From Ectothiorhodospira magna (GTDB lineage Bacteria; Pseudomonadota; Gammaproteobacteria; Ectothiorhodospirales; Ectothiorhodospiraceae), in assembly GCF_900110965.1 (NCBI RefSeq), contig NZ_FOFO01000020.1, forward strand, positions 1-64,000: a stretch of DNA of 64,000 nucleotides. Reading direction: 5' to 3'. The notes under the pieces are model-generated. The model worked only from the letters and a program-made list of their open reading frames with translations. It searched no databases and was not told where the DNA came from. How positions within the stretch are numbered: the first letter of the stretch is position 1; each line of letters begins with the position of its first letter. This document shows, in pieces, positions 20,839 through 31,499 of this stretch. Made by a program: the position numbers and the translations under genes.

Positions 20839-21849
20839 ATGAGCTGGTTTGAAAAACTCGTTCCTTCCCGGATCCGCACCGACGCCACCAACAAGCGGGC
20901 GGTGCCCGAAGGGTTGTGGCTGCGCTGTGACGGCTGTACCGCCACCCTGTACCGTCCCGAGGTGGAGCGCAATCTGGAAGTCTGCCCCAAGTGCGGTTTT
21001 CACATGCGCATCAACGCCCGTCGGCGGCTGGAAGCCTTTCTGGACGAAGGGGAGCGCCAGGAGATCGGTGCCCAGATCGAACCGGTGGACATGCTCAAAT
21101 TCCGGGACAGCAAGCGCTACAAGGATCGTCTGGTGGCGGCCCAGAAAACCACGGGGGAAAAGGACGCCCTGATAGTGATTCAGGGCCAGTTGTTCGGTAT
21201 GCCGGTGGTGGCGGCGGCTTTCAACTTCAATTTCATGGGCGGGTCCATGGGGTCCGTGGTGGGGGAGCGTTTCGTGCGCGGCGTGAATGCCGCCATCGAG
21301 GCCCGCTGCCCCATGGTCTGTTTCTCCGCCAGCGGCGGCGCCCGGATGCAGGAGGCCCTGTTCTCCCTCATGCAGATGGCCAAGACCAGTGCCGCCCTGG
21401 CACGTCTGAAGGAAGAGAGGCTGCCCTTCATTTCCGTCATGACCGATCCCACCATGGGGGGTGTCTCCGCCAGTCTGGCCATGCTGGGTGATGTGAATGC
21501 TGCTGAACCTGGTGCCTTGATCGGCTTTGCCGGCCCCCGGGTGATCAAGCAGACGGTGCGGGAGACTTTGCCGGAAGGTTTCCAGCGGGCGGAATTCCTG
21601 CTGGAACATGGCGCGGTGGATCTGATCATCGACCGGCGTCAGATGCGGGCCCGCCTGGGCAAGTTGCTGGCCATGCTGACCCATCAACCCCCGCCGGATG
21701 TGCCGGTGCCGGTGGAGGATGATGCAAAGGACACAGAGAAAGACAAGGAAAAGATGGAAGGCAGCACCGTCGAGAACAGCGATGGTCAGGTGGAAGGCAG
21801 CGGTGACACAGATGCCCGGCCTGATTCCCAGGGGCAGGGTGGCGGATGA
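20839..21849 (+). CDS. accD: Acetyl-CoA carboxylase carboxyltransferase subunit beta
   Basis: A 336-residue beta subunit of the carboxyltransferase that makes malonyl-CoA. The zinc ribbon is [26 protein letters not shown] (four Cys). The carboxyltransferase core includes [27 protein letters not shown] and [16 protein letters not shown]. The last 50 residues are a low-complexity acidic Asp/Glu/Gly tail beyond the usual end of about 290 residues. It follows trpA by 40 bp and overlaps folC by 4 bp. Confidence 0.95.
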   Translation: MSWFEKLVPSRIRTDATNKRAVPEGLWLRCDGCTATLYRPEVERNLEVCPKCGFHMRINARRRLEAFLDEGERQEIGAQIEPVDMLKFRDSKRYKDRLVAAQKTTGEKDALIVIQGQLFGMPVVAAAFNFNFMGGSMGSVVGERFVRGVNAAIEARCPMVCFSASGGARMQEALFSLMQMAKTSAALARLKEERLPFISVMTDPTMGGVSASLAMLGDVNAAEPGALIGFAGPRVIKQTVRETLPEGFQRAEFLLEHGAVDLIIDRRQMRARLGKLLAMLTHQPPPDVPVPVEDDAKDTEKDKEKMEGSTVENSDGQVEGSGDTDARPDSQGQGGG

Positions 21850-23201
21850 CCGCTCCCTCCCGGGTCCACCCCCGACACCGGACGCTGGAGGATTGGCTGG
21901 CCTGGCAGGAGCAGGCCCATACCCGGCCCATTGACCTGGGGCTGGACCGGGTGGCCCAGGTGGCTGATGGATTGCAGCTCAGGCCGGCCCCGATGCCTGT
22001 GGTCATCGTGGGTGGCACCAACGGCAAGGGTTCCACGGTGGCCATGCTGGAGGCCATCTACCTGGCGGCGGGCTACCGGGTGGGTTGCTACACTTCCCCC
22101 CACCTGATCCATTACAACGAACGTATCCGCATCAACGGCCAGCCCGTGGCGGATGAGTCCATCTGCGCCGCCTTCGAGGCCATTGACCAGGCCCGAGGGG
22201 AGATCAGCCTGAGTTATTTCGAGTTTGGCACCCTGGCTGCCCTGTGGCTGTTCCGCCGCGAGCCGGTGGATGTGATGGTGCTGGAAGTGGGGCTGGGGGG
22301 GCGACTGGATGCGGTCAATATCCTGGATGCGGACGTGGCCGTGGTCACGGCGGTGGGCATCGACCATCAGGCCTTTTTAGGGGACGATCGGGAGTCCATC
22401 GGCTTTGAAAAGGCCGGTATCTTCCGGAGCGGCCGCGTGGCGGTCTGCGGCGATGCCGACCCGCCGGCCCGCCTGCTGGACCATGCCCACAGCATCGGCG
22501 CCCGCCTGTTGCTGGCCGGGCGGGACTTTGCCCCCCTGACCGGATCGCGCACGGACACCTGGCAATACCGGGGTGCGGGGCTGGTGCTGGAGGGATTACC
22601 CTCGCCGGCACTGGCCGGAAGCGTACAATATCGCAATGCCGCTTCTGCCATCACGGCGGTGGTGTCCCTGCGGGAACGCCTGCCAGTGACCCAGGACGCC
22701 CTGGGCCAGGGGCTGGCCACAGCCCGTCTGCCGGGGCGTTTTCAGCTGTTGCGGGAAGCGCCCGCTGTATGGGTGGACGTGGCCCACAATCCCCAGGGGG
22801 CAGACAGTCTGGCCCTCAATCTCCAGGGTGTCCCCTGCCGGGGCCGCACTCTGGCGGTGATGGGCGTGATGGCTGACAAGGATGTGGACGGCATCCTGCA
22901 TCCCCTGCTGGAGATCATTCATGGCTGGTATGTGGCTTCCCCCGCCATTGACCGTGCCTTGGCCGCTTCGGTACTGGCGGATCGGGTAGCCGCGTTGACC
23001 CGGCAACCGGTGCAGTCCCATGAATCGGTAGACCGGGCCTGCCGGGCAGCCCTGGCGGCAGCCGGTCCCGAAGACCGGGTGATCGTGTTTGGCTCCTTCT
23101 TCACGGTGGCCGAAGTATTATCCCGGAACTTTTCCGTTTTTACTTCGGACAGACCACTTAACCACCCTCAACACAGGAGTACATGCTGTGACCCAGATTG
23201 A
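21846..23201 (+). CDS. folC: Dihydrofolate synthase/folylpolyglutamate synthase
   Basis: A 451-residue Mur-ligase-fold enzyme that adds glutamate to dihydropteroate and folates. Motifs are the P-loop [68 protein letters not shown] and the later DVAHNPQG. The last five codons overlap the next gene's GTG start. Confidence 0.94.
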   Translation: MTAPSRVHPRHRTLEDWLAWQEQAHTRPIDLGLDRVAQVADGLQLRPAPMPVVIVGGTNGKGSTVAMLEAIYLAAGYRVGCYTSPHLIHYNERIRINGQPVADESICAAFEAIDQARGEISLSYFEFGTLAALWLFRREPVDVMVLEVGLGGRLDAVNILDADVAVVTAVGIDHQAFLGDDRESIGFEKAGIFRSGRVAVCGDADPPARLLDHAHSIGARLLLAGRDFAPLTGSRTDTWQYRGAGLVLEGLPSPALAGSVQYRNAASAITAVVSLRERLPVTQDALGQGLATARLPGRFQLLREAPAVWVDVAHNPQGADSLALNLQGVPCRGRTLAVMGVMADKDVDGILHPLLEIIHGWYVASPAIDRALAASVLADRVAALTRQPVQSHESVDRACRAALAAAGPEDRVIVFGSFFTVAEVLSRNFSVFTSDRPLNHPQHRSTCCDPD

Positions 23202-23658
23202 TATTGGAATCAAGGAACAGGACAGAGTCGAGATTGCTGAAGGCCTCAAGCGCCTGCTGGCGGATTCCTATACCCTCTACCTGCAGACCCATAATTTTCA
23301 CTGGAATGTGGTAGGCCCCCAGTTCCGTGACCTGCACCTGATGTTCGAGGAGCATTACACCGAACTGGCCACCGCCGTGGACGACATCGCCGAGCGCATC
23401 CGTGCCCTGGATGTGCCCGCACCGGGGACCTATCAGGAATTTGCCCGTCTGAGCAGTATCCGGGAAGTGGAAGGTGTGCCATCTGCCAGGGACATGGTGG
23501 ATCTGTTGACCGTGGGCCATGAGCAGGTGGTCAAGACCTGCCGCGATGTGCTCAAGGTGTCCCAGGAAGCCGGTGATGAATCCACCTCTGCCCTGGCCTC
23601 TGATCGCATGCGCATCCACGAAAAGACCGCCTGGATGCTCCGCGCCCTGAATCAGTAA
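23188..23658 (+). CDS. Dps/ferritin-like DNA-binding stress protein
   Basis: A 156-residue Dps-family four-helix protein. The ferroxidase ligands are visible in [39 protein letters not shown] (His, His, Asp, Glu). Such proteins oxidise and store iron and protect DNA from hydroxyl radicals. The start is GTG 23188, preceded by AGGAG. It overlaps folC by 14 bp, so read-through is likely, though a separate promoter within folC is possible. Confidence 0.9.
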   Translation: MTQIDIGIKEQDRVEIAEGLKRLLADSYTLYLQTHNFHWNVVGPQFRDLHLMFEEHYTELATAVDDIAERIRALDVPAPGTYQEFARLSSIREVEGVPSARDMVDLLTVGHEQVVKTCRDVLKVSQEAGDESTSALASDRMRIHEKTAWMLRALNQ

Positions 23659-23668
23659 TCACTGTTCC

Positions 23669-23698
23669 GGATGCCCCGCCATGATCGGCGGGGCATGC
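23669..23698 (+). terminator. Strong GC hairpin after dps-like gene
   Basis: ATGCCCCGCC pairs with GGCGGGGCAT around a five-base loop, 12 bp past the stop. There is no T-run, so it could be an mRNA-stabilising hairpin or a weak terminator. Confidence 0.4.
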
Positions 23699-23786
23699 CC
23701 GATGCACTTCTGGACCAGTCGCCAGCTGCTGTCATTTCCGGTATCTTGCGGGCCTTTTGATGCGGGTGTCTCCAGGAGGGCTGCCA

Positions 23787-25064
23787 ATGGGTGAAAGGAT
23801 CGGCGTGATCGGTCTTGGCTATGTGGGTTTGCCCGTGGCTTTGGGATTTGCAGCCCATTACCCGCAAACCATCGGTTTTGATATCAGCACGCAGCGGGTG
23901 GATACCCTGCGGTCTGGCCATGATGTCACCGGCGAGGTCACCCCCGAAGCACTCAAGGCCAGTGCCCTCAAATACACCACGGACCCTCGTGATCTGATGG
24001 GAACCACCTTCTTCGTGGTCACCGTCCCCACCCCCATCGACGACAATCGCCAGCCCGATCTGCGGCCGGTGCTGTCCGCCTGCGAGACCGTGGGCAGGGT
24101 ACTGTCCCCCGGGGCGGTGGTGGTGTTCGAGTCCACGGTCTATCCCGGCGTGACCGAGGAGATCTGCGGACCGCTGCTGGCCCGGATTTCCGGTCTGCGT
24201 CAGGGGGTGGATTTCAAGCTGGGGTATTCCCCCGAGCGTATCAATCCCGGTGACAAGGAACACACCCTGACCCGCATCGTGAAGGTGGTCTCCGGCGAGG
24301 ACGAGGCGACCCTGGAGCGGGTGGCCGAAGCCTACGGACGTATCGTTGAGGCGGGGGTCCATCGGGCGCCCACCATCAAGGTGGCCGAGGCCGCCAAGGT
24401 GATCGAGAACACCCAGCGGGATCTGAACATCGCCCTGATGAACGAGCTGGCGCTGATCTTTGATCGTCTGGGCATCCGCACCCGGGATGTCCTGGCCGCC
24501 GCCAGCACCAAATGGAACTTTCTGCCCTTTACCCCCGGTCTGGTGGGAGGCCATTGCATCGGCGTGGACCCCTATTATCTCACCACCAAGGCCAAGGCCG
24601 TGGGGTACTACCCCCAGGTGATTCTGGCTGGTCGGCGCATCAACGACGGCATGGGGGCCTATGTGGCCCAGCGTCTGGTGAAGTTGCTGATCGAGCAGGA
24701 CCGTCCCGTGAAGCAGGGCAGGGTGGGCATCCTCGGACTCACGTTCAAGGAAAACGTCCCGGACCTGCGCAACTCCCGGGTGCCCGACATCATCAAGGAG
24801 TTGCGTCAGTTCGGCATCGAACCCCTGATCCATGATCCGCTGGCGGATGGCCATGAAGCCCAGCATGAATACGGTCTGACCCTGTCGCCCCTGGAGTCCT
24901 TCCAGAATATGGACGGACTGATCCTGGCCGTGCCTCATCGGGCCTATCTGGCGGAGTCCGACAGCCTTGCCCGGCGCCTGGCCCCAAATGGGGTGCTGAT
25001 GGATGTGAAATCGGCCCTGTCACCCTCCACCGTGGGGGCCACCCAGGCCTATTGGAGTCTTTGA
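23787..25064 (+). CDS. Nucleotide-sugar dehydrogenase (TviB/WbpO-like)
   Basis: A 425-residue UDP-glucose/GDP-mannose dehydrogenase-family protein that oxidises a UDP-hexose(amine) to the uronic acid. NAD motif [52 protein letters not shown]; catalytic Cys in [16 protein letters not shown]; and [13 protein letters not shown]. The overall pattern is nearer to the Vi-antigen TviB / WbpO group (UDP-GlcNAc or UDP-GalNAc oxidation) than to UDP-glucose dehydrogenase. ATG 23787 is preferred over starts at 23757/23760 because AGGAGG lies just before it. The stop overlaps the epimerase start (ATGA). Confidence 0.88.
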   Translation: MGERIGVIGLGYVGLPVALGFAAHYPQTIGFDISTQRVDTLRSGHDVTGEVTPEALKASALKYTTDPRDLMGTTFFVVTVPTPIDDNRQPDLRPVLSACETVGRVLSPGAVVVFESTVYPGVTEEICGPLLARISGLRQGVDFKLGYSPERINPGDKEHTLTRIVKVVSGEDEATLERVAEAYGRIVEAGVHRAPTIKVAEAAKVIENTQRDLNIALMNELALIFDRLGIRTRDVLAAASTKWNFLPFTPGLVGGHCIGVDPYYLTTKAKAVGYYPQVILAGRRINDGMGAYVAQRLVKLLIEQDRPVKQGRVGILGLTFKENVPDLRNSRVPDIIKELRQFGIEPLIHDPLADGHEAQHEYGLTLSPLESFQNMDGLILAVPHRAYLAESDSLARRLAPNGVLMDVKSALSPSTVGATQAYWSL

Positions 25065-26071
25065 TGAAAATCCTGGTCACCGGCACTGCCGGCTTTATCG
25101 GCTCGGCCCTGGCCCTGCGTCTGCTGGCGCGGGGGGACGAGGTCATCGGCGTCGATAATCTCAACGACTATTACGACGTCAATCTCAAGCTGGCCCGTCT
25201 GGAGCGGGTGAAGGCCCATCCCGGCTTTACGGATGTGCGGGCCGATATCGCCGATCGCGCCGCGATGGAAGCCCTGTTCGCCCGTCACAAGCCCCAGCGG
25301 GTGGTGAACCTGGCGGCTCAGGCGGGGGTGCGCTACTCCCTGGAAAATCCACAGGCCTATGTGGACACCAATCTGGTGGGGTTCATCAATATCCTCGAAG
25401 GCTGCCGTCATCACGGGGTGGAGAACCTGGTCTACGCCTCTTCCAGTTCCGTCTACGGGGCCAACACCACCATGCCCTTCACCGTCCACGACAATGTGGA
25501 TCATCCCATGAGCCTCTACGCCGCCAGCAAGAAGGCCAATGAGCTCATGGCCCATACCTACAGTGCCCTCTACGGCCTGCCCACGGTGGGGTTGCGCTTC
25601 TTCACCGTCTACGGCCCCTGGGGGCGCCCGGACATGGCCTTGTTCCTGTTCACCCGCAACATCCTGGAGGGCAAACCCATCGATGTCTTCAACTACGGTC
25701 GCCATCGCCGGGACTTCACCTATATCGATGACATCGTCGAAGGGGTGATCCGCACCCTGGACCGGGTGGCCGGGCCGAACCCGGCCTGGTCCGGTGCCGA
25801 GCCTGACTCCGCCACCAGCTTTGCCCCCTACCGGCTCTACAACATCGGCAACAACCAGCCGGTGGAACTGCTCCATTACATTCAGGTACTGGAGGACTGC
25901 CTGGGCATGAAGGCGGAAAAGAACCTGCTGCCCCTGCAGCCGGGGGACGTGCCGGACACCTATGCGGACGTGCAGGACCTGGTGAACGACGTGGGGTATC
26001 GTCCATGTACGCCGGTGGAGCAGGGGGTGGAGCACTTCGTGCGCTGGTATCGTGATTTCTACAAGGTTTGA
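25064..26071 (+). CDS. NAD-dependent UDP-uronate/sugar 4-epimerase
   Basis: A 335-residue extended SDR. NAD motif [11 protein letters not shown], acidic [16 protein letters not shown], catalytic SSSVYG and YAASK (Tyr-xxx-Lys), and [17 protein letters not shown]. These are typical of UDP-glucuronate 4-epimerases (LpsL/Cap1J type). With the preceding dehydrogenase it would make a galacturonate-type sugar donor for capsule, exopolysaccharide or LPS. Start ATG 25064 overlaps the upstream stop. Confidence 0.88.
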   Translation: MKILVTGTAGFIGSALALRLLARGDEVIGVDNLNDYYDVNLKLARLERVKAHPGFTDVRADIADRAAMEALFARHKPQRVVNLAAQAGVRYSLENPQAYVDTNLVGFINILEGCRHHGVENLVYASSSSVYGANTTMPFTVHDNVDHPMSLYAASKKANELMAHTYSALYGLPTVGLRFFTVYGPWGRPDMALFLFTRNILEGKPIDVFNYGRHRRDFTYIDDIVEGVIRTLDRVAGPNPAWSGAEPDSATSFAPYRLYNIGNNQPVELLHYIQVLEDCLGMKAEKNLLPLQPGDVPDTYADVQDLVNDVGYRPCTPVEQGVEHFVRWYRDFYKV

Positions 26072-26076
26072 TTTCA

Positions 26077-27438
26077 ATGACCGATCATCTTGCCTGTTTC
26101 AAAGCCTATGACATCCGTGGCCGTGTCCCCGATGAGCTGAATCCAGAACTGGCCCGGCGCATTGGCCGGGCTTATGCCCAGGTCATCCGTCCAACGGGGC
26201 CGGTGGCGGTGGGGGAGGATATTCGTCTGAGCAGTCCGGCCCTGGCCCGGGCGCTGGTGCAGGGGTTGAACGAGTCGGGGGTGGACACCCGATCCCTGGG
26301 GCTGTGCGGCACCGAGACCGTCTACCATGCCGCGTCACTGCCCGCCATGGGGGGCGGCATCATGGTCACCGCCAGCCACAATCCCATGGACTACAACGGC
26401 ATGAAGCTGGTGAAGGCGGGCGCCGTGCCCATCAGCGGCGACAGCGGCCTGAACGAGATCGAGGCCCTGGCCCGTGATGCCGTCCCGGTCGAGGGCCATG
26501 TGCAGATGGGCCGGGACGAGCCGCTGGAGGTGATGGCCGGCTATGTGGAGCGGGTGCTGGGTCTGGTGGATGCGTCGGTGCTCAGACCGCTGCATCTGGT
26601 GGTGAATGGGGGCAATGGCGCCGCCGGTCCCACCTTCGATGCCCTGGCCGCCCGGTTGCCCTTCCGGGTGACCCGGGTTCACCATGCCCCCGACGGCCGT
26701 TTCCCCAACGGTATTCCCAATCCCCTGTTGCCGGAGAACCGCAGTGCCACCGCCGACGCGGTGAAGGCCCACGGGGCGGATCTGGGCATCGCCTGGGATG
26801 GCGATTTCGACCGCTGCTTTCTGTTCGACGAGCAGGGCCGGTTCGTGGAAGGCTATTACGTGGTGGGGCTACTGGCAGCCCAGTTACTGGAACGCCATCC
26901 GGGGGAGAAGATCGTCCATGACCCGCGCCTGACCTGGAACACGGTGGACATGGTTCAGTCGGCCGGTGGTGTGCCGGTGATGAGCAAGACCGGACATGCC
27001 TTCATCAAGGAGCGCATGCGTCTCGAAGACGCCCTCTATGGCGGGGAGATGTCGGCCCATCATTACTTCCGCGACTTTGCCTACTGCGACAGCGGCATGA
27101 TTCCCTGGCTGCTGGTGGCCGAGCGCCTGTGCCGGACCGGTCAGCCCCTGTCCGCGCTGGTGGCCGAGCGGATGCGGGCCTTTCCCTGCAGCGGCGAGAT
27201 CAATTTCCGGGTGGCAGACGTGGGGCAGACCCTGACCCGGATCGGTGCGGCGTTTCGGGATCGTGCCCTGGAAGAGGATGACACCGACGGCCTGAGCATG
27301 GGCTTTGGTGACTGGCGCTTCAATCTGCGGGGTTCCAACACGGAACCGGTGATCCGGCTGAACGTGGAGTCCCGGGGGGATGAGGCCCTGATGCGGGAGC
27401 GCACGGCGCTACTGTCCGGGCTGATTCAGCAGGTCTGA
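26077..27438 (+). CDS. Phosphomannomutase/phosphoglucomutase
   Basis: A 453-residue alpha-D-phosphohexomutase. The start [17 protein letters not shown], catalytic Ser in [13 protein letters not shown], metal loop [14 protein letters not shown], sugar loop [20 protein letters not shown] and phosphate loop [15 protein letters not shown] are all intact. This is the ManB/CpsG type supplying mannose-1-P or glucose-1-P for envelope polysaccharides. It is the third gene of the nucleotide-sugar operon, 5 bp after the epimerase. Confidence 0.9.
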   Translation: MTDHLACFKAYDIRGRVPDELNPELARRIGRAYAQVIRPTGPVAVGEDIRLSSPALARALVQGLNESGVDTRSLGLCGTETVYHAASLPAMGGGIMVTASHNPMDYNGMKLVKAGAVPISGDSGLNEIEALARDAVPVEGHVQMGRDEPLEVMAGYVERVLGLVDASVLRPLHLVVNGGNGAAGPTFDALAARLPFRVTRVHHAPDGRFPNGIPNPLLPENRSATADAVKAHGADLGIAWDGDFDRCFLFDEQGRFVEGYYVVGLLAAQLLERHPGEKIVHDPRLTWNTVDMVQSAGGVPVMSKTGHAFIKERMRLEDALYGGEMSAHHYFRDFAYCDSGMIPWLLVAERLCRTGQPLSALVAERMRAFPCSGEINFRVADVGQTLTRIGAAFRDRALEEDDTDGLSMGFGDWRFNLRGSNTEPVIRLNVESRGDEALMRERTALLSGLIQQV

Positions 27439-27442
27439 GTTG

Positions 27443-27489
27443 GCCCTCCCCCCAGCCCCCTCCCAGGGAGAGAGGGGCTGGGGTGGCCC
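27443..27489. terminator. Bidirectional hairpin between convergent genes
   Basis: CCCCAGCCCC pairs with GGGGCTGGGG around a GGGAGAGA-containing loop. It lies between the convergent mutase and parvulin genes. The sequence type (CCCCCAGCCCC...GGGGCTGGGG) also resembles dispersed intergenic palindromes, so it may be a repeat acting as terminator. Confidence 0.5.
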
Positions 27490-27493
27490 GTCA

Positions 27494-28330
27494 TCAGGGC
27501 GACAGACGCTCCTCGTGCATTTCCATCCGGGCTTCTTGCCGGAGTTGGTCCATATAAGCCTGCAGGGCTTTTCGGGCCAGAATATGCTCCAACTGTTCCT
27601 GCACCTCGGCAAAGGGCGGTGGCGCCATATCCCGGCTGTCTTCCCGCAGGATCACATGCCAGCCAAATTCTGTTTCCACCGGCTCATGGGTGAAATGGCC
27701 ATCCTCCAGCGCCAACACCGCATTGGAGAAGTCCGGCACCATCATGTCCGCGCTGAACCAGCCCAGATCGCCACCGGCAGCGGCAGAGCCATCCGTTGAA
27801 TAGTCCTGTGCCAGGTCCGGGAATGCTTCTCCGGCCTCAAGGCGTGTAATCAGCGTAGTGGCTTCTTCCTGGCTGGCCACCAGGATATGGCGGGCCCGCA
27901 GTTCCAGGGTATCCATATCCGCCACCTGACGGTCATATTCGTCCCGGAGGTCTTTTTCGGTGAAGTTCAGGTCATCGAGAAAATTCTCCACCTGGGTATT
28001 GATCAGCAGGTTGGTGCGCAGGCGTTCCAGTTGTCGGATCATCTGCGGATCCCGATCCACGCCCGCCTCGATGGCCGCCTGGCGCAACAGTTCCATATTG
28101 ATCAGTTCTTCCAGGGCCAGGTCTGGCGTCTGCGGGACACCCTGATGGCCGGACATGCGACTCAGGGACAAAAAATCTGCCAGATCACTGTCATAAATGG
28201 GGGTGTTATTGACCATGGCCACCGGCTCGCCACGGTCGGTATCAAGGGGGATTTCCGGGTCGTTGCCGGAGCAGGCCGGCAGGGTGAAGGCCAGGGCAGC
28301 GGCCAGGGGAATCAGTTTGAAGGGGTGCAT
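27494..28330 (-). CDS. Parvulin-type peptidylprolyl isomerase lipoprotein
   Basis: A 278-residue protein. The signal peptide ends in a lipobox-like LPAC (Cys about 20), so membrane anchoring in the periplasm is likely. A SurA/PpiC-like N-terminal helical part is followed by a parvulin domain (ARHILVASQEEA, GGDLGWFSADMMVPDFSNAV, VETEFGWHVILRED; about residues 145-240). It would assist folding of exported proteins. ATG 28330 gives the signal peptide; an upstream extension to 28474 lacks one. Confidence 0.87.
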   Translation of the reverse strand: MHPFKLIPLAAALAFTLPACSGNDPEIPLDTDRGEPVAMVNNTPIYDSDLADFLSLSRMSGHQGVPQTPDLALEELINMELLRQAAIEAGVDRDPQMIRQLERLRTNLLINTQVENFLDDLNFTEKDLRDEYDRQVADMDTLELRARHILVASQEEATTLITRLEAGEAFPDLAQDYSTDGSAAAGGDLGWFSADMMVPDFSNAVLALEDGHFTHEPVETEFGWHVILREDSRDMAPPPFAEVQEQLEHILARKALQAYMDQLRQEARMEMHEERLSP

Positions 28331-28379
28331 CTGCAATAAAATCCTTGTGGTGATGGGTGGGGTCAAGACATAAATGGAA

Positions 28380-28679
28380 TCAGGGAAATACCTGTTTGAA
28401 GGGTTTGACCATGACTTGGGCATAGACACCTGCGGCCACATAAGGATCCGTGTCTGCCCAGGCTCGGGCAGCATCCAGGGAATCGAATTCGGCCACCACC
28501 AGGCTGCCGGTGAATCCGGCTGGACCTGGGTCTGTTGTATCCAGGGCCGGATGGGGTCCGGCCAGTACCAGCCGTCCGGAATCCTGTAGCGCTTGCAGCC
28601 GCGCCAAGTGAGCGGGGCGGACGCTGAGGCGCCTTTCCAGACTGTCTTCCACGTCCTGGCTGATGATGGCGTAAAGCAT
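28380..28679 (-). CDS. yciI: YciI family protein
   Basis: A 99-residue YCII-domain protein of ferredoxin-like fold. It starts [17 protein letters not shown], with [22 protein letters not shown] and the conserved [21 protein letters not shown]. Function is not established in most bacteria. ATG 28679 has GGGGAG upstream. Confidence 0.88.
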   Translation of the reverse strand: MLYAIISQDVEDSLERRLSVRPAHLARLQALQDSGRLVLAGPHPALDTTDPGPAGFTGSLVVAEFDSLDAARAWADTDPYVAAGVYAQVMVKPFKQVFP

Positions 28680-28895
28680 GGATGGGACTCCCCGGATGAT
28701 GAACAATGGCCCGTTAGGTTAGCGCAAGGCGGCGGGTTGGCACAGGGGCGGCTTGTGCGGAACGTCCAAGATCATTCGGGCACAAGCCCGCAGGTCTGAT
28801 AAAATCCCCCCCCTGATACCCAGTTTCGTTGGCTGCCATACGGCAGCCGCAATTTCTTCCGTGATTGAAATCGCGGGTTTCCTTTCGGAGGTTCT

Positions 28896-29522
28896 ATGAG
28901 CCGCGTGATCGAGATCCATCCGGTGGACCCTCAACCCCGCCTGATCCAGCAGGTGGTGGATGTGGTGCAGGACGGCGGGGTCATCGTCTACCCCACCGAT
29001 TCCTGCTACGCCCTGGGCTGCGCCATCGGCAACAAGTCCGGCATGGAGCGCATCCGGCGTATCCGTCAGCTGGATGAGCAGTATTACCTCACCCTGGTCT
29101 GCCGCGACCTGTCCGAGATCGCCACCTACGCCAAGGTGGGCAACACGGCCTATCGTCTGCTCAAGAGCCTCACCCCCGGCCCCTATGCCTTCCTGCTCAA
29201 GGCCACCCACGAGGTGCCCCGACGCCTGCAGCATCCCAAGCGCAAGAGCGTCGGCCTGCGGGTGCCGGATCATCCCATCACCCAGGCCATGCTCAAGTCC
29301 CTGGGACAGCCGCTCATGAGCAGCAGTCTGGAGATGCCCGGCGATGACCTGCCGTTGACCGACATCTACGAGATTCAGGAACGCCTGTCCTCCCAGGTGG
29401 ACCTGATCATCGACGGCGGCCCCTGCGGCCTGGAGCCCACCACCGTGATCGACATGGAAAGCGACGTGCCTCGACTGGTGCGTCGGGGCAAGGGGGAAGT
29501 GCCCCCCGGGGTGGAGGAGTGA
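28896..29522 (+). CDS. yciO: YciO/YrdC/Sua5 family protein
   Basis: A 208-residue YrdC-fold protein. The N-terminal VIVYPTDSCYALGCAIGNK, KSLTPGPYAFLLKAT and the RSVGLRVPDHP-like segment KSVGLRVPDHP match YciO, a paralogue of the threonylcarbamoyl-AMP synthase TsaC. Whether it makes t6A precursor here is uncertain. CGGAGG lies 6 bp before ATG. An uninterrupted GGCTGCC-ATAC-GGCAGCC hairpin sits about 50-65 bp upstream of the start. It is followed by the S2P protease gene after 28 bp. Confidence 0.88.
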   Translation: MSRVIEIHPVDPQPRLIQQVVDVVQDGGVIVYPTDSCYALGCAIGNKSGMERIRRIRQLDEQYYLTLVCRDLSEIATYAKVGNTAYRLLKSLTPGPYAFLLKATHEVPRRLQHPKRKSVGLRVPDHPITQAMLKSLGQPLMSSSLEMPGDDLPLTDIYEIQERLSSQVDLIIDGGPCGLEPTTVIDMESDVPRLVRRGKGEVPPGVEE

Positions 29523-29550
29523 GGCCGGTTCGGGCGCGGAGGACGGACTG

Positions 29551-30231
29551 ATGGACGGCATTTTGCAGATCATCGCCATCTGGGCCTTGCCGGTGCTGTT
29601 TGCCATCACCCTGCACGAGGCTGCCCACGGCTGGATGGCCAAGCAACTGGGAGATCCCACCGCCAAGATGCTGGGGCGTCTCACCGCCAACCCCATCAAG
29701 CACATCGACCCGGTGGGCACCATTGCCGTGCCCATCGGCCTGCTGATCTTCACCGCCCTGACGCCGGCGCCCCCCTTTGTTTTTGGTTGGGCCAAGCCGG
29801 TGCCGGTGAATACCCGCAATCTGCGCAAACCCCAGCGGGACATGGCCATCGTCGCCGCTGCCGGCCCCATCGCCAACCTGCTCATGGCCCTGTTCTGGGC
29901 GCTGATGATCAAGCTTGGCCTGATGTTGCAGGGCACCTTCGACTGGGCAGCCATCCCCCTGATTTACATGGGCATGGCGGGAATCACCATCAATGTGCTG
30001 CTGATGGTGCTCAACTTGCTGCCCATCCCCCCTCTGGACGGAGGACGGGTGGTGGCCGGTTTCCTGCCCGCCCGGATTGCCACCCGTTATGAGGGAGTGG
30101 CACCCTATGGTCTGGTGATTGTTCTGGTCTTGTTGTTCACGGGCATCCTGGGGATGATCCTGTTTCCCATCTTTGGATTCATCGTGGATCTGATCCAGAC
30201 CCTGTTCGCACTGCCGTCCTGGCGCACGTAA
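29551..30231 (+). CDS. Site-2 protease family (M50) membrane metalloprotease
   Basis: A 226-residue intramembrane zinc protease. The zinc motif HEAAH lies in the first membrane helix (LFAITLHEAAHGWMAKQLGD), and the third ligand is in NLLPIPPLDGGRVV. Five to six hydrophobic helices are seen, with no PDZ or CBS domain. The same neighbour order (yciO, S2P protease, trpS, scpA, scpB) is common in gammaproteobacteria. Substrate unknown. Confidence 0.9.
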   Translation: MDGILQIIAIWALPVLFAITLHEAAHGWMAKQLGDPTAKMLGRLTANPIKHIDPVGTIAVPIGLLIFTALTPAPPFVFGWAKPVPVNTRNLRKPQRDMAIVAAAGPIANLLMALFWALMIKLGLMLQGTFDWAAIPLIYMGMAGITINVLLMVLNLLPIPPLDGGRVVAGFLPARIATRYEGVAPYGLVIVLVLLFTGILGMILFPIFGFIVDLIQTLFALPSWRT

Positions 30232-30281
30232 CCACCTTGAGTCTTTAACTTTTACCCCATCGAGCACCCCAAGGAGTCCAC

Positions 30282-31499
30282 TTGAGTTCCCTGCCTGCAC
30301 AAAACCAGCGTGTCCTGTCCGGCATGCGTCCGACGGGCCGACTGCATCTGGGTCATTATCACGGCGTCCTCAAGAACTGGGTCGAATTGCAGCATTCCTA
30401 TGAATGTCTGTTCTTCGTGGCCGACTGGCACGCCCTCACCACCCATTACGAAGATCCGGGCATCCTCGGCGATAGCGTCTGGGACATGGTGGTGGACTGG
30501 CTGGCGGCGGGCGTGAGCCCAGGGTCGGCGCGTATCTTCATCCAGTCCCGGGTACCGGAACACGCCGAGCTGCATCTTTTGCTGTCCATGATCACGCCCC
30601 TGGGCTGGCTGGAGCGTGTGCCCACCTACAAGGACCAGCAGGAGAAGCTCAAGGAAAAGGATCTGGCCACCTACGGTTTTTTGGGTTACCCCCTGCTGCA
30701 AAGCGCGGACATCCTCATCTACAAGGCGGGTCTGGTGCCGGTGGGCGAGGATCAGGTGGCCCATCTGGAAATCACCCGCGAGGTGGCCCGTCGCTTCAAT
30801 CATCTCTACGGGCGTGAACCCGGTTTTGAGGAAAAGGCCGAAGCCGCCGCCAACAAGATGGGCAAGAAGAACGCCCGCATGTACCGGGATCTGCGCCGCC
30901 GCTACCAGGAACAGGGGGAGGACGAGGCCCTGGACGTGGCCCGCGCCCTGCTGGAGAGCCAGCAGAACATCTCCCTGGGGGACCGGGAACGTCTGTTCGG
31001 CTATCTGGAAGGCAGTGGCCGCATCATCCTGCCCGAACCCCACCCCATGCTCACCAAAGCCTCCAAGATGCCCGGCCTGGACGGCCAGAAGATGTCCAAG
31101 TCCTACGGCAACACCATCTCCCTGCGGGATGAGCCGGCAGAGGTGGAGAAAAAGGTTCGCACCATGCCGACGGACCCGGCCCGGGTGCGCCGCACCGATC
31201 CCGGCAATCCGGACAAATGCCCGGTCTGGTCCCTGCACCAGATTTATACCGGCGAGGATGTTCATCAGTGGGTGCAGGAGGGCTGCCGTCATGCCGGCAT
31301 TGGCTGTCTGGAATGCAAACAGCCGGTGGTGGACGCGGTGCTGGACGAGCTGCGGCCCATGCAGGCCCGCGCCCGGGAATACGAGGCCGATCCCAATCTG
31401 GTCCGGTCCGTGGTGGCGGAAGGCTGCGAGGCCGCCCGTGACATCGCCCGGGATACCCTGGACGAGGTCCGGCGCAGCATGGGGCTGGCCTACCGATGA
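30282..31499 (+). CDS. trpS: Tryptophan-tRNA ligase
   Basis: A 405-residue class I aminoacyl-tRNA synthetase of the longer proteobacterial type. The HIGH-like motif is in GMRPTGRLHLGHYHGVL and the KMSKS motif is in LDGQKMSKSYGNTISL. The ATP/Trp pocket segments DWHALTTHYED and GEDQVAHLEITREVARRFN are intact. The start is TTG 30282 after AAGGAG. The stop overlaps scpA (ATGA). Confidence 0.95.
   Translation: MSSLPAQNQRVLSGMRPTGRLHLGHYHGVLKNWVELQHSYECLFFVADWHALTTHYEDPGILGDSVWDMVVDWLAAGVSPGSARIFIQSRVPEHAELHLLLSMITPLGWLERVPTYKDQQEKLKEKDLATYGFLGYPLLQSADILIYKAGLVPVGEDQVAHLEITREVARRFNHLYGREPGFEEKAEAAANKMGKKNARMYRDLRRRYQEQGEDEALDVARALLESQQNISLGDRERLFGYLEGSGRIILPEPHPMLTKASKMPGLDGQKMSKSYGNTISLRDEPAEVEKKVRTMPTDPARVRRTDPGNPDKCPVWSLHQIYTGEDVHQWVQEGCRHAGIGCLECKQPVVDAVLDELRPMQARAREYEADPNLVRSVVAEGCEAARDIARDTLDEVRRSMGLAYR

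Noticed and set aside
27443-27489. Possible CRISPR or mobile repeat
   Set aside because: Only one copy of the palindrome is seen, between convergent genes, so a terminator-like element is the simpler reading.
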